This document shows positions 7,295-16,486 of a stretch of DNA of 64,000 nt, piece after piece (the stretch's first letter is position 1; the number at the start of each line of letters is the position of its first letter). Source of the DNA: Actinomycetales bacterium (lineage in GTDB: Bacteria; Actinomycetota; Actinomycetes; Actinomycetales; Microbacteriaceae); assembly GCA_015655415.1 (NCBI GenBank), contig JAATFB010000088.1, forward strand, positions 1 through 64,000. The letters run 5' to 3'. The position numbers were made by a program, and so were the translations under genes. The notes below the pieces were generated by a model. It had not been told where the DNA came from. It ran no database searches and saw nothing but the letters and a program-made list of their open reading frames with translations.

Positions 7295-8665
7295 ATGTCG
7301 AATCAACGAATCGGCAGTCGGGCACGGCGGTCTCGGCTACGGAGCTGGCTCGCGGCGATCGCCGCGACGAGCGCCGCGCTGCTGCTCGCGGCCTGCAGCG
7401 GTTCCGGCGCGGGGCCGACGCCGGTCGCCAGCACGGCGCCCTCCAGCTTTCTCGTCCACGGAAAGCCGACCGAGCTCAGCTACTGGTCCTTCACGACGGG
7501 CAGTCAGCAGGCGATCGACGAGTTCAACAAGACGCACAAAGACATCCACGTCACGTTCACCGAGATCCCTGCGGGCACGAACGGCGGATACACCAAGCTG
7601 TTCAACGCGTTCAAGGCGGGCAGCGGGCCCGACGTCTTCAACGTCGAGTACCCGTTCCTGCCCGACTTCGTCAGCCAGGGCGACCTCGCGGACCTCACGC
7701 GGTACGTGACGCCGAGCCTGAAGAAGAAGTTCCTGCCGCAGTCGCTCGAGCTGACCACCCTCGGAGGGCACACCTACGGGATCCCCTACGACCTGGGCGT
7801 CCAGGTGCTCTTCTACCGAGCCGACCTCTTCGACAAGTACGGGCTGACCGTTCCGAAGACCTGGGCCGAGTACAAGGCCGACGCGCAGAAGCTCAAGGCG
7901 GCCGACCCCTCCGTGTTCCTCTCGCCGCTCGTCGGTGACGACGGTGTGACGATGGCGGCGCTGAGCTGGCAGGCCGGCGCCCACTGGTTCAGCACCAAGG
8001 GCGACTCGTGGCACGTGAACATCCCTGATGCGCCGACGAAGAAGGTCGCAGGATTCTGGCAGGGCATGATCGACGACGGCCTGGTCTCGCCGACGCCGAA
8101 CAACACCCAGGCGGTCAACGCTGCGATCGCGAGCGGAAACATCATCACCCAGATCAGCGCGTCGTGGAACGCCGCGCACATGCTGGCCAACTTCCCGTCC
8201 CAGGCGGGGCAGTGGAAGATCGCCCCTCTTCCGTCGTGGAACGGCTCGCCGGCGAGCGGCATGAACGGAGGCTCGGCGTGGGCGATCTCGAAGAGCAGCA
8301 AGAGCGTCGCGGCCTCGGCCGTGCTCGCGACCTGGATGAGCACGAACGCCGATGGCGTTCGGGCGCGGGTGAGCAGCGGGCAGTCATCGCCCTACCTGTC
8401 GGTCGGCGCCATGAACGCGATCGCGTCGCAGTACGTGAAGACGGACTACTACTCGGGCCAGGACATCTACAAGGTCTTCGACGCCCAGGGCCACGGCCTC
8501 AAACCCTGGACGTGGGGGCCGACCATGACCGATGCGTTCAACGCGATGAACGATGCCCTCGGCGACGTCGGCAAGGGCGGGTCGATCGTCAAGGGCCTCG
8601 AGGCAGGACAGAAGGCCACCGTGGACGCGCTGCGGTCCCGGGGTGTCAAGGTGACCCAGGGCTGA
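7295..8665 (+). CDS. Sugar ABC transporter substrate-binding lipoprotein
   Basis: 456 aa. A lipoprotein signal peptide (arginine-rich n-region, hydrophobic core about 19-31, lipobox LAAC with Cys34) predicts export and lipid anchoring. The body is a family 1 extracellular binding protein: LSYWSFTTGSQQAIDEFN, GPDVFNVEYPFL, YGIPYDLGVQVLFYRADLF and PKTWAEYKADAQ are the classical motifs. It delivers a sugar or oligosaccharide to the two permeases that follow after one base. The leader GGAGTTTCAATG is identical to that of the binding-protein gene at 14108. Expression is probably set by the hybrid regulator upstream. Confidence 0.92.
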   Translation: MSNQRIGSRARRSRLRSWLAAIAATSAALLLAACSGSGAGPTPVASTAPSSFLVHGKPTELSYWSFTTGSQQAIDEFNKTHKDIHVTFTEIPAGTNGGYTKLFNAFKAGSGPDVFNVEYPFLPDFVSQGDLADLTRYVTPSLKKKFLPQSLELTTLGGHTYGIPYDLGVQVLFYRADLFDKYGLTVPKTWAEYKADAQKLKAADPSVFLSPLVGDDGVTMAALSWQAGAHWFSTKGDSWHVNIPDAPTKKVAGFWQGMIDDGLVSPTPNNTQAVNAAIASGNIITQISASWNAAHMLANFPSQAGQWKIAPLPSWNGSPASGMNGGSAWAISKSSKSVAASAVLATWMSTNADGVRARVSSGQSSPYLSVGAMNAIASQYVKTDYYSGQDIYKVFDAQGHGLKPWTWGPTMTDAFNAMNDALGDVGKGGSIVKGLEAGQKATVDALRSRGVKVTQG

Positions 8666-8666
8666 G

Positions 8667-9635
8667 ATGACTTCCATCCGCTTGACTCAGGACGTGCGCG
8701 CGGCGGGGAACGCCTCTCGCGCGCGCACGTCCGGGGCGCCGGGACGACGCGGGATCGGCCGCGCGGCGCTCGCACTGATCCTGCCGTTCTTCGTCCTGTT
8801 CACGCTGGTCACGATCCTGCCGATCGTGTACTCCCTGTATCTGAGCCTCTTCCGGGAGAAGCAGAACGGGCTCTACGGGGCTGGGGGAACGACGCAGGTC
8901 TTCGTCGGCCTGGCGAACTTCGTCCAGGTGCTCTCCGACCCGCAGTACGTCAACGGGTACCTGAACATCGTGGTCTACGTGCTCATCTACGTGCCCGTCC
9001 TCATGGTCGGCGCCATGGCGGTCGCGCTCTTCCTGGACTCCGCCGTCGCCAGGCTCAAGCGCACGCTCCAGTTCTCGCTGTTCGTCCCGCACCTCGTGCC
9101 GGGCATCGTGGCGTCCCTTCTGTGGCTGTACCTGTACATCCCCCAGATCAGCCCGTTCGCCAAGGCGCTGAGGAGCGTCGGCGTCGAGGGGAACATCCTC
9201 ACACCCGGCGGGGTCTTCCCCTCGATCGCCAACATCGGCATCTGGGCCGGGCTCGGCTACAACATGGTGATCTTCTACGCGGCCCTTCAGGCCATCCCGC
9301 GTGAGCTGATCGAGGCGGCGCGGATCGACGGGGCCGGCGGGTTCCGCGTGGCGATCAGCGTGAAGGTCCCGCTCATCAGAGGATCCGTGGGGCTCGCGAT
9401 GCTGTTCAGCGCGGTCGGCGCGCTCCAGGTGTTCACGGAGCCTCTCATCCTCCATCAATACTCGCCGGGCCTCGTCTCCAGCGGCTGGTCGCCCAACCTC
9501 TACGCCTACACGCAGGCGTTCGGCGGCGGGCACAACTATCCATTGGCCGCATGCGCGTCCCTCGTGCTGGCCGTGTTCTCCGCGCTCCTCTCCTTCCTGG
9601 TCACCCGATTCGCAAAGCCTTGGAGCTCACGATGA
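8667..9635 (+). CDS. Sugar ABC transporter permease (MalF-like)
   Basis: 322 aa integral membrane subunit with a polar N-terminal tail and six predicted membrane helices from about residue 33. The cytoplasmic EAA loop that docks the ATPase is clear at 216-224 (EAARIDGAG). The start lies one base after the binding-protein stop (TGAGATG), so translation is coupled. It pairs with the MalG-like permease that follows. No ATPase gene is present, as is usual for actinobacterial CUT1 importers energised by a shared MsiK-type ATPase encoded elsewhere. Confidence 0.92.
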   Translation: MTSIRLTQDVRAAGNASRARTSGAPGRRGIGRAALALILPFFVLFTLVTILPIVYSLYLSLFREKQNGLYGAGGTTQVFVGLANFVQVLSDPQYVNGYLNIVVYVLIYVPVLMVGAMAVALFLDSAVARLKRTLQFSLFVPHLVPGIVASLLWLYLYIPQISPFAKALRSVGVEGNILTPGGVFPSIANIGIWAGLGYNMVIFYAALQAIPRELIEAARIDGAGGFRVAISVKVPLIRGSVGLAMLFSAVGALQVFTEPLILHQYSPGLVSSGWSPNLYAYTQAFGGGHNYPLAACASLVLAVFSALLSFLVTRFAKPWSSR

Positions 9636-10540
9636 GCGCGAACATCGCCTCAGCCGACACGACCCTGCGGAGACGGCGGTTCCCAACCACCGGGCGGACC
9701 CGACGCTTCTCGTTCTCCGCCATCCCCGTCAACGTCATCCTGTTCCTCGCCGCGGCGTACACGTTCATCCCGTTGCTCTGGATGCTGTTCGCCGGCCTCG
9801 AGAACGCCTCGGCGATCAGCCAGGGCGACGTCTTCTCGTTCGCGCACTTCAGGGTCGCCGGCAACTTCGCCGACCTCTTCGGCCAGGACAACGGGATCTA
9901 CGCGCGCTGGTACGCGAACTCGATCCTGTATGCAGGTCTCGGCGCGGTGGTCTGCGCCCTGGTCTGCCTGGCCGCCGGGTACGCGTTCGACAAGTACGAC
10001 TTCAGGGGAAAGGAGACGCTCTTCGGCCTCGTGCTCATCGGCGTCCTGGTCCCTGCCGCCGCGACGACGCTCCCGCTGTACCTCCTCGCGTCCAAGGTGG
10101 GCCTGGCCAACACGTACCTCGCGGTGTTCATACCCTCCCTCGTCAACCCGTTCGGCGTGTACCTGGCGCGAGTCTTCTCCGCCAGCTACATTCCCGACGA
10201 GGTGATCGAGGCCGCACGGATGGACGGGGCCTCCGAGCTGCAGATCTTCAGGCGCGTCGGGCTTCGCCTGCTGTCGCCCGGGTTCGCGACGATCATGCTC
10301 TTCCAGTTCTCCGCAATCTGGAACGGGTTCCTGCTGCCGCTGGTGATGCTGACGGACAATCGGCTCTTCCCCGTGAGCCTGGGGCTCTACACCTGGAACA
10401 CGCAGGCGACGGTGCAGAACCCCTCCCTCGTCAACGTCGTGATGATCGGATCCCTGCTGGCCATCGTGCCGCTCGTCATCGCGTTCGTGAGCCTGCAGCG
10501 CTTCTGGAAGGCCGGCCTCACGGCAGGAAGCGTCAAGTGA
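9632..10540 (+). CDS. Sugar ABC transporter permease (MalG-like)
   Basis: 302 aa from ATG 9632, overlapping the previous gene by ATGA; the longer frame upstream is a shadow of that gene. Six membrane helices, a NSILYAGLGAVV segment and the EAA loop at about 193 (EAARMDGAS) followed by LRLLSPGFATIMLFQFSAIWNGF mark a MalG-type subunit. The C-terminus ends in the usual LQRFWKAGLTAGSVK motif. Second half of the permease heterodimer. Confidence 0.92.
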   Translation: MSANIASADTTLRRRRFPTTGRTRRFSFSAIPVNVILFLAAAYTFIPLLWMLFAGLENASAISQGDVFSFAHFRVAGNFADLFGQDNGIYARWYANSILYAGLGAVVCALVCLAAGYAFDKYDFRGKETLFGLVLIGVLVPAAATTLPLYLLASKVGLANTYLAVFIPSLVNPFGVYLARVFSASYIPDEVIEAARMDGASELQIFRRVGLRLLSPGFATIMLFQFSAIWNGFLLPLVMLTDNRLFPVSLGLYTWNTQATVQNPSLVNVVMIGSLLAIVPLVIAFVSLQRFWKAGLTAGSVK

Positions 10541-11544
10541 GTCCGCCTCGACCGCACGCGATCGGCCTGATATCGCCGCGGCTGCAGGAGCGTCTCTTCG
10601 CGTCCGAGCTGCTCGACCGGATTCGGGCCGCGGTCGAGCTCGTCGCCGTCGGCGATTCCGTTCCGGCTGCGGTGCCCTCGACCACGCTCGAACGCGTCGA
10701 GATCGCGCTCACGGGTTGGGGAAGCCCGCCCATCGATGAGCGCATGCTGGAGCGTCTGCCCGGCCTGCGCGCCGTCGTGCACACGGCGGGATCGATCCGC
10801 GGGGTCGCCACCGACGCGGCGTGGGAGCACGGCGTTCGCTTCTGCTCCTCGGCCGACGTCAATGCGATCCCGGTGGCGGAGTTCGTGATCGCCATGATCC
10901 TGATCTCCAACAAGAAGGTGCTGCCGCTGCGCGAGCGCTATCGGCGCGCGCGGGCGCCGATGCACGTGCACGACCTCGGCGACGACGTGGGCAACTTCCG
11001 GCGCACGATCGGGGTGGTGGGCGCGTCGATGGTGGGCCGCCGTGTGATCGACCTCCTGCACAGGCACGACTTCGAGATCCTCCTGCACGATCCTTACGTC
11101 GACGGGCCGGATGCGGCGAAGCTGGGGGTTCGGTCCGTCGAGCTGGAGGAGCTCTTCGGGTCCAGCGACGTGGTGACCCTTCATCAGCCGCTGCTCCCCT
11201 CGACCCGGGGGACGATCGACGGGCGTCTCCTCGCGCTCCTGAAGGACGGCGCGACACTGGTGAACACCGCCCGCGGCGGCCTCGTCGACTCCAGGGCCCT
11301 CGAGCGGGAGCTCGTCTCCGGTCGCCTGTACGCCGTGCTCGACACGACGGAGCCGGAGGTGCTGCCCCCCGACTCGGTGCTGTATGACCTTCCCAACGTG
11401 GTCGTGACCCCGCACGTCGCGGGGTCGCTCGGCAACGAGGTCAGGCGGCTCGGGGAAGCCGCCGTGCGGGAGGTGGAGCACTTCGCACGCCATCGCGAGC
11501 TGCGGCATCCCGTTCCCCGCGAGGCCATGGCATACCGCGCGTAG
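10537..11544 (+). CDS. D-2-hydroxyacid dehydrogenase family protein
   Basis: 335 aa, starting at a GTG that overlaps the permease stop (GTGA), so it is the last gene of the importer operon. Catalytic residues are visible: arginine in NTARGGLVDSRAL, glutamate in DTTEPEVL and histidine in VTPHVAGSL. The nucleotide-binding turn reads IGVVGASMVGRRVIDLL, again departing from GxGxxG. It is a paralogue of the gene at 4933-5925 in the divergent operon under the same regulator, suggesting two related oxidation or reduction steps on one imported substrate. Confidence 0.87.
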   Translation: MSPPRPHAIGLISPRLQERLFASELLDRIRAAVELVAVGDSVPAAVPSTTLERVEIALTGWGSPPIDERMLERLPGLRAVVHTAGSIRGVATDAAWEHGVRFCSSADVNAIPVAEFVIAMILISNKKVLPLRERYRRARAPMHVHDLGDDVGNFRRTIGVVGASMVGRRVIDLLHRHDFEILLHDPYVDGPDAAKLGVRSVELEELFGSSDVVTLHQPLLPSTRGTIDGRLLALLKDGATLVNTARGGLVDSRALERELVSGRLYAVLDTTEPEVLPPDSVLYDLPNVVVTPHVAGSLGNEVRRLGEAAVREVEHFARHRELRHPVPREAMAYRA

Positions 11545-11639
11545 CGTGAGGCCGGGATCGGCATACTCACAGCCGGCGCTCGGCTCCGGGGGAACTTACT
11601 CGACGGACCCCGTGTTCTCCCTTATATAAGGAGCACACG

Positions 11640-12156
<517 letters not shown>

Positions 12157-12167
<11 letters not shown>

Positions 12168-12699
12168 GCACGTCATGAGCACTGAGCGAGCCATCCTCGC
12201 GGGCGGATGCTTCTGGGGCGCGCAGGAGCTGCTGCGCCACAAGCCGGGCGTGATCTCCACACGCACCGGATACTCCGGCGATCCGAACACTCCGAACGCG
12301 ACGTATCGCCACCACGGCGACCACGCCGAGTCCGTGGAGATCGTCTTCGACCCCGACGTCATCAGCTACCGGGAGCTTCTGGAGTTCTTCTTCCAGATCC
12401 ACGATCCGACGACGAAGAACAGGCAGGGCAACGACATCGGGCGCAGCTACCGCTCGGCGATCTTCTACACGACACCGGAGCAGGAGCGCGTCGCGCGGGA
12501 GACCATCGCCGATGTCGACGCATCCGGACTCTGGCCGGGCAAGGTCGTCACCGAGGTCGAGCCGGCCGGCGAGTTCTGGGAGGCGGAGGAGGAGCACCAG
12601 GACTACCTGCAGAAGTACCCACAGGGGTACACCTGCCACTGGGTGCGCCCGAACTGGCGGCTGCCGCGCCGGCAGGCGCAGACCGCTCAGCCCGCATGA
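12157..12699 (+). CDS. msrA: Peptide-methionine (S)-S-oxide reductase MsrA
   Basis: 180 aa from ATG 12157, which has GGGAG nine bases upstream; a second in-frame ATG lies at 12175. The catalytic cysteine is in GGCFWG (Cys18). Other MsrA blocks follow: [41 protein letters not shown] and [16 protein letters not shown]. It reduces the S epimer, complementing MsrB. Together the overlapping pair forms an oxidative-damage repair operon unrelated to the sugar genes on either side. Confidence 0.96.
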
Positions 12700-12727
12700 C
12701 GAGCCGGCCCGGGGCCGGGCCGGTGGA

Positions 12728-12768
12728 CCGCGGGACGCGCCTCGTCGAGGGGGCGGCGCGTCCCGTGG
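12728..12768. terminator. Bidirectional hairpin terminator candidate between convergent genes
   Basis: CGGGACGCGCC (12731-12741) pairs perfectly with GGCGCGTCCCG (12755-12765); a G-U pair and two G-C pairs extend the stem to about 14 bp around a 13-nt loop. It lies between the stops of msrA and the leftward epimerase gene. No U tract is seen. Confidence 0.55.
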
Positions 12769-12825
12769 GGCCCAGGCCCGCGGCAGGCCGCACGGCGAGG
12801 TGGGACTGCGCGGCGTGACCGCGCG

Positions 12826-13797
12826 TCAGACGAACTCCAGTCCCCGCGTGAAGGCGCGGTGCTCGTTCAGCCATTCCACGGCCTCGCGCGTCGCCTCGAG
12901 GGAGGTGTGGGCGGGCGAGTAGCCCAGGGTGCGGCGTGCCTTGTCGATGCTCATCACGTGGCTGCGCGAGACGTGCTCGATCGTGGTCTGCGCATGCCGC
13001 GGAGCCGTCACCGACGCGTATTCCGCAAGCGGAATGTATTCGAGGTCGGCGTCCCGGCCGAACCATCCGGCCGCGGCCGCGGCGAAGCCCCGCAGGGTGA
13101 GCGCCCGCTCGGCGACCGCGAAGAACGCGTTGCCCGATGCCGCGTCAGGGTGTTCGACGGCGAGCTGGAACAGCTGGGCCACGTCGTCCGCGTGCACGTG
13201 GTTGAGGAGGCCGAGCCCCTGGTCCGGGAGCACCACGCGGTCTCCGCGAGCAAGACGCTCCCAGACCTCGGGGTCGAGATTGCCCGCGGGATTGATCACA
13301 TGCCAGCCGGGTCCCGAGATGTGCCCGGGATCGATGACGACGCACGGCAGCCCGTCCGGCCGCGCGGACTCCTCGAGGAGGTACGCCTCCAGCTCGGCCT
13401 TCCCAGCGCCGTACTCGCCCCACCCGTCCAGCGGCGAGTCCTCGCGTCCCGGCACCTCGGTGAGGACGCCCCGTGACCAGATCGAGCCGCAGCCGGCCAG
13501 CATCCGCACCCTCCCGCGCAGCGCCTCGACGAGCTGTTGCGCGGATGCCCGGCGAAAGCAGATCATGTCGATCACGACGTCCGGCTCCAGGTCGGCGATG
13601 CGCTCGCCGAAGGTGCCTGCGGCATCCTCGGCCTCGCGGTCCAGATCGACCCGGCGCACCGACCGCCAGGCATCGTCGGCGCGGTATGGTTCGCGCAGCC
13701 CGCGCGAGATCGCGACTACGTCGTGGCCGGCGCGAACGAGCCGGGGAACCAGGTAGCCGCCGACATGCCCGGTGGCCCCGATGACGACAGTTTTCAT
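12826..13797 (-). CDS. NAD-dependent epimerase/dehydratase family protein
   Basis: 323 aa extended-SDR-like protein. The N-terminal glycine motif is GATGHVGGYL, followed by an aspartate-containing strand and VVIDMICFRRASAQQLVEAL. The canonical YxxxK is represented only loosely by YGAGKAELE, so catalysis may differ. PGHISGPGWHVINPAGNLDP and HVHADDVAQLFQLAVEHP are typical of actinobacterial members. GAGAGGAAC precedes ATG. It is divergent from the importer operon at 14108 and is probably co-regulated with it across the 310-bp intergenic region. Substrate unknown. Confidence 0.8.
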   Translation of the reverse strand: MKTVVIGATGHVGGYLVPRLVRAGHDVVAISRGLREPYRADDAWRSVRRVDLDREAEDAAGTFGERIADLEPDVVIDMICFRRASAQQLVEALRGRVRMLAGCGSIWSRGVLTEVPGREDSPLDGWGEYGAGKAELEAYLLEESARPDGLPCVVIDPGHISGPGWHVINPAGNLDPEVWERLARGDRVVLPDQGLGLLNHVHADDVAQLFQLAVEHPDAASGNAFFAVAERALTLRGFAAAAAGWFGRDADLEYIPLAEYASVTAPRHAQTTIEHVSRSHVMSIDKARRTLGYSPAHTSLEATREAVEWLNEHRAFTRGLEFV

Positions 13798-14107
13798 GAA
13801 GTCCGTTCCTCTCGTACGGACCCCATGATGTCAGCGTGACCGCGAGCGCGGTGCCGCCGGGGCGTGACCGTGCCGTCGGCCGGGTCGTGCGCGTGCCGAC
13901 GGTGAGCGGACCGGATCGCGTCCCCCTGGTGGGGCTGGATGCGTCTCTGGGTGCGAGCACCGGGTGCTCGGCCTGCACCCCGTAAGAGGGTAGTCAGATC
14001 GTGCTTGATTAATAACACTCTTGGTTTTATATTTTCGGGAAGTGCCGGACGCACCCCCGCGATCCGGCCGACAGTGCAGAGGCGCACCCCATATCACAGG
14101 AGTTTCA
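13798..14107. promoter_or_regulatory. Divergent intergenic region between epimerase and importer operon
   Basis: 310 bp without a gene. It holds a 7-bp inverted repeat CGAGCAC-cgg-GTGCTCG at 13954-13970 (possible operator), then an AT-rich stretch at 14000-14035 that contains the rightward promoter listed separately. The ROK regulator encoded at the end of the operon is a plausible binder. Confidence 0.4.
14005..14033 (+). promoter_or_regulatory. Strong sigma-70-type promoter candidate
   Basis: TTGATT (-35, 14005-14010), a 17-bp spacer and TATATT (-10, 14028-14033) stand out in an AT-rich island of otherwise GC-rich DNA. The mRNA would have a leader of about 65 nt before the binding-protein start at 14108. 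Confidence 0.6.
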
Positions 14108-15487
14108 ATGAAGAAACGAGCGGCCAAGATCGCCGTGCTGATCGCATCCATCAGCACCCTCGCGGTGCTGACTGCGTGCAGCGGCCCAGGATCGGCGGGC
14201 AACGCAGGCCAGGGCAAGGCGGACCCGAACGCGAAGGTGACCATCACCGTCGGCGACGAGCCCACCGCCGACAAGAAGGCCGACAGGGCCACCTTCCTGC
14301 AGCATGTGCAGGAGTTCGAGAAGGCGTACCCCAACATCACGGTCAAGCCGTCGACCGAGTACTGGCAGGCGCAGACCTTCCAGGCGAAACTCGCCGGGGG
14401 CACCCTTCCCGACACCATGAACGTCTCGCTGACGTACAGCAGGCAGCTCATCGACAACGGCCAGCTTCCGAACATGACTCCGTATCTCAAGCAGATCGGC
14501 CTGCTCGACGATCTCAATCCGCTGGCCCTGAAGAACGTGCAGGACTCCAAGGGCGACGTCTACACGATCCCCTACGGCCTGTTCTCCGTCGGAATCGCCT
14601 ACAACCGCAAGATCTTCCAGGAGGCGGGACTGGATCCGGACAAGCCGCCGGCCACCTGGGACGAGGTACGCGAGTACGCGAAGACGATCCACGACAAGGT
14701 CCCTGACGTCGCAGGCTACGCCCAGCTGACCACCAACAACACGGGAGGCTGGATGCTCACCACCATGACCTACAGCCTCGGCGGCTCGATCACCGACAAG
14801 TCGGGCAAGAAGGCGAGCATGGGCCGGCAGACCCGGCAGGCGCTGCAGTTGCTGCACGACATGCGCTGGAACGACGACTCGATGGGCAGCCAGTTCCTCT
14901 ACAACCAGGACGACATCCGGAAGGCGTTCGCGGCGGGCCAGATCGGCATGGTGCTGCAGGCCCCGGACGTCTACGACCAGGCGACGCACCTGTACGGCAT
15001 GAACCCCGACGACTTCGGCGAGGGCGCCCTGCCCCAGGGGAACGGGCAGCACGGCACCCTGACCGGCGGCACCATCGCCATGTTCAACGCGAAGGCGACG
15101 CCGAACCAGCTGCTGGCGGCGGCGAAGTGGGTGAAGTACATGAACTTCCAGCAGTACTTCGACAAGGACCTCGCGGTGGAGAACGCCAAGTCCTCCGTGG
15201 CCTCCAACACCGCGGTGGGCACACCCTCCCTGCCCCCGGTGAAGGACTCCGTGTACCAGCGCTACCTCGGCTGGATCAAGGACGAGATCAACGTGCCCCT
15301 CGACCACTTCGCGGGATACACGTCATCGAAACTCCCGCTGATACCCGAGCCCGCGGACGCGCAGGGAACCTACGCCGCGCTCGATCCGGTGGTTCAGAAG
15401 GTGCTCACCGACAGGAACGCCGACATCACGCAGCTGCTCGATCAGGCGAGCTCCACCATCGACCGCAACCTGGCTCAGCAGCGCTGA
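14108..15487 (+). CDS. Sugar ABC transporter substrate-binding lipoprotein
   Basis: 459 aa from ATG 14108 (GGAG seven bases upstream); the open frame to 14021 is promoter DNA. Signal peptide MKKRAAKIAV... with lipobox LTAC, Cys24. Family 1 binding-protein motifs include VQEFEKAYPNITVKPST, YTIPYGLFSVGIAYNRKIF, PPATWDEVREYAKT and AFAAGQIGMVLQAPDVY. It should bind a carbohydrate outside the membrane for the two permeases downstream. The neighbouring mannonate-dehydratase-like and NAD-dependent epimerase genes suggest a uronate-, aldonate- or related oligosaccharide ligand; this is inference from context only. Confidence 0.92.
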   Translation: MKKRAAKIAVLIASISTLAVLTACSGPGSAGNAGQGKADPNAKVTITVGDEPTADKKADRATFLQHVQEFEKAYPNITVKPSTEYWQAQTFQAKLAGGTLPDTMNVSLTYSRQLIDNGQLPNMTPYLKQIGLLDDLNPLALKNVQDSKGDVYTIPYGLFSVGIAYNRKIFQEAGLDPDKPPATWDEVREYAKTIHDKVPDVAGYAQLTTNNTGGWMLTTMTYSLGGSITDKSGKKASMGRQTRQALQLLHDMRWNDDSMGSQFLYNQDDIRKAFAAGQIGMVLQAPDVYDQATHLYGMNPDDFGEGALPQGNGQHGTLTGGTIAMFNAKATPNQLLAAAKWVKYMNFQQYFDKDLAVENAKSSVASNTAVGTPSLPPVKDSVYQRYLGWIKDEINVPLDHFAGYTSSKLPLIPEPADAQGTYAALDPVVQKVLTDRNADITQLLDQASSTIDRNLAQQR

Positions 15488-15495
15488 GCCAGCCG

Positions 15496-15533
15496 GGAGC
15501 GGCGGGCCCGGCCCTTCGGGCCCGCCGCGCTCC
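15496..15533 (+). promoter_or_regulatory. Intercistronic GC-rich hairpin between binding protein and permease genes
   Basis: GGAGC plus GGCGGGCCC (15496-15509) pairs with GGGCCCGCC and GCTCC (15518-15533), leaving a 2-nt bulge and an 8-nt loop. It starts nine bases after the binding-protein stop and ends before the permease ribosome site. Such structures stabilise the upstream mRNA segment or partially terminate, making binding protein more abundant than permease. Confidence 0.6.
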
Positions 15534-15547
15534 TCAAGGACGAACGA

Positions 15548-16486
15548 ATGTCTCGAACAATCGATCTCGACGTGGCACCGGTCAGGGCGCGCCGTCGCCG
15601 ACGCAGCATCGTCGACTGGTATCGCTCCGGCGGGCTGACCGCGGTGCTCTTCGCCGTTCCGGTGGTGCTGATCTTCCTCTACTTCAGCTGGGGACCCGTC
15701 GTGCGCGGCGTGCTCATGAGCGTGGAGAAGACCAATCTGATCGGCCCCGCGCTCTGGGTGGGCCTGAACAACTTCACCTACGTGCTCACCGACCCCGGAC
15801 TGCCGCAGGCCGCGCTGAACACCGCCTATTACGCGCTTCTCGGACTCGTCTTCGGGTTCCCCGTGCCCATCCTGATCGCCGTCTTCGTCAACGAGCTGCG
15901 GCGCTACGGATGGATGTACAACCTCCTCGCCTACCTGCCGGCGGTCGTGCCCCCCGTGGCGGGCATCCTGCTGTGGAAGTTCTTCTACGACCCGTCGAGC
16001 GGCGGCATCTTCAACGGCATCCTCGGATGGTTCGGGCTCGGGCCGTTGCCCTGGCTGAACTCCGAGGCGATGGCCATGCCCTCGCTGGTGCTCTACACGA
16101 CCTGGGCCGGTGCGGGAGCGACTGCGATCATCTACCTCGCCGCCATCGGCGGCATCAGCCCGGAGCTCTACGAGGCCGCGGAGATCGATGGCGCGGGCAT
16201 CTGGTCCCGGCTCTGGCACGTGACGATCCCGCAGCTGCGCAACGTGATCTTCATCATGATGCTGCTGCAGCTGATCGGCACGTTCCAGCTCTTCACCGAG
16301 CCCTTCCTCTTCACGGGCGGAGGACCGAACAACGCCACCCAGACGATCATGCTGAAGATCTACAACTACGCCTTCGTCAACGGGGACTACGGGGCCGCGA
16401 CAGCCCTGAGCGTGCTGCTCGCGCTGTTCCTCTGCGTGCTCTCCGTCGTCTACCACTTCATCACCAAGCGTTGGAGTCCGTCATGA
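15548..16486 (+). CDS. Sugar ABC transporter permease (MalF-like)
   Basis: 312 aa. A basic N-terminal tail (ARRRRRS) precedes six predicted helices starting near residue 34 (GLTAVLFAVPVVLIFLYFSW). The ATPase-docking EAA loop sits at about 209-217 (EAAEIDGAG), followed by IWSRLWHVTIPQLRN. AAGGA lies eight bases before ATG. FTEPFLFTGGGPNNATQTIML is the conserved periplasmic loop of sugar permeases. It partners the next gene. Confidence 0.92.
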   Translation: MSRTIDLDVAPVRARRRRRSIVDWYRSGGLTAVLFAVPVVLIFLYFSWGPVVRGVLMSVEKTNLIGPALWVGLNNFTYVLTDPGLPQAALNTAYYALLGLVFGFPVPILIAVFVNELRRYGWMYNLLAYLPAVVPPVAGILLWKFFYDPSSGGIFNGILGWFGLGPLPWLNSEAMAMPSLVLYTTWAGAGATAIIYLAAIGGISPELYEAAEIDGAGIWSRLWHVTIPQLRNVIFIMMLLQLIGTFQLFTEPFLFTGGGPNNATQTIMLKIYNYAFVNGDYGAATALSVLLALFLCVLSVVYHFITKRWSPS

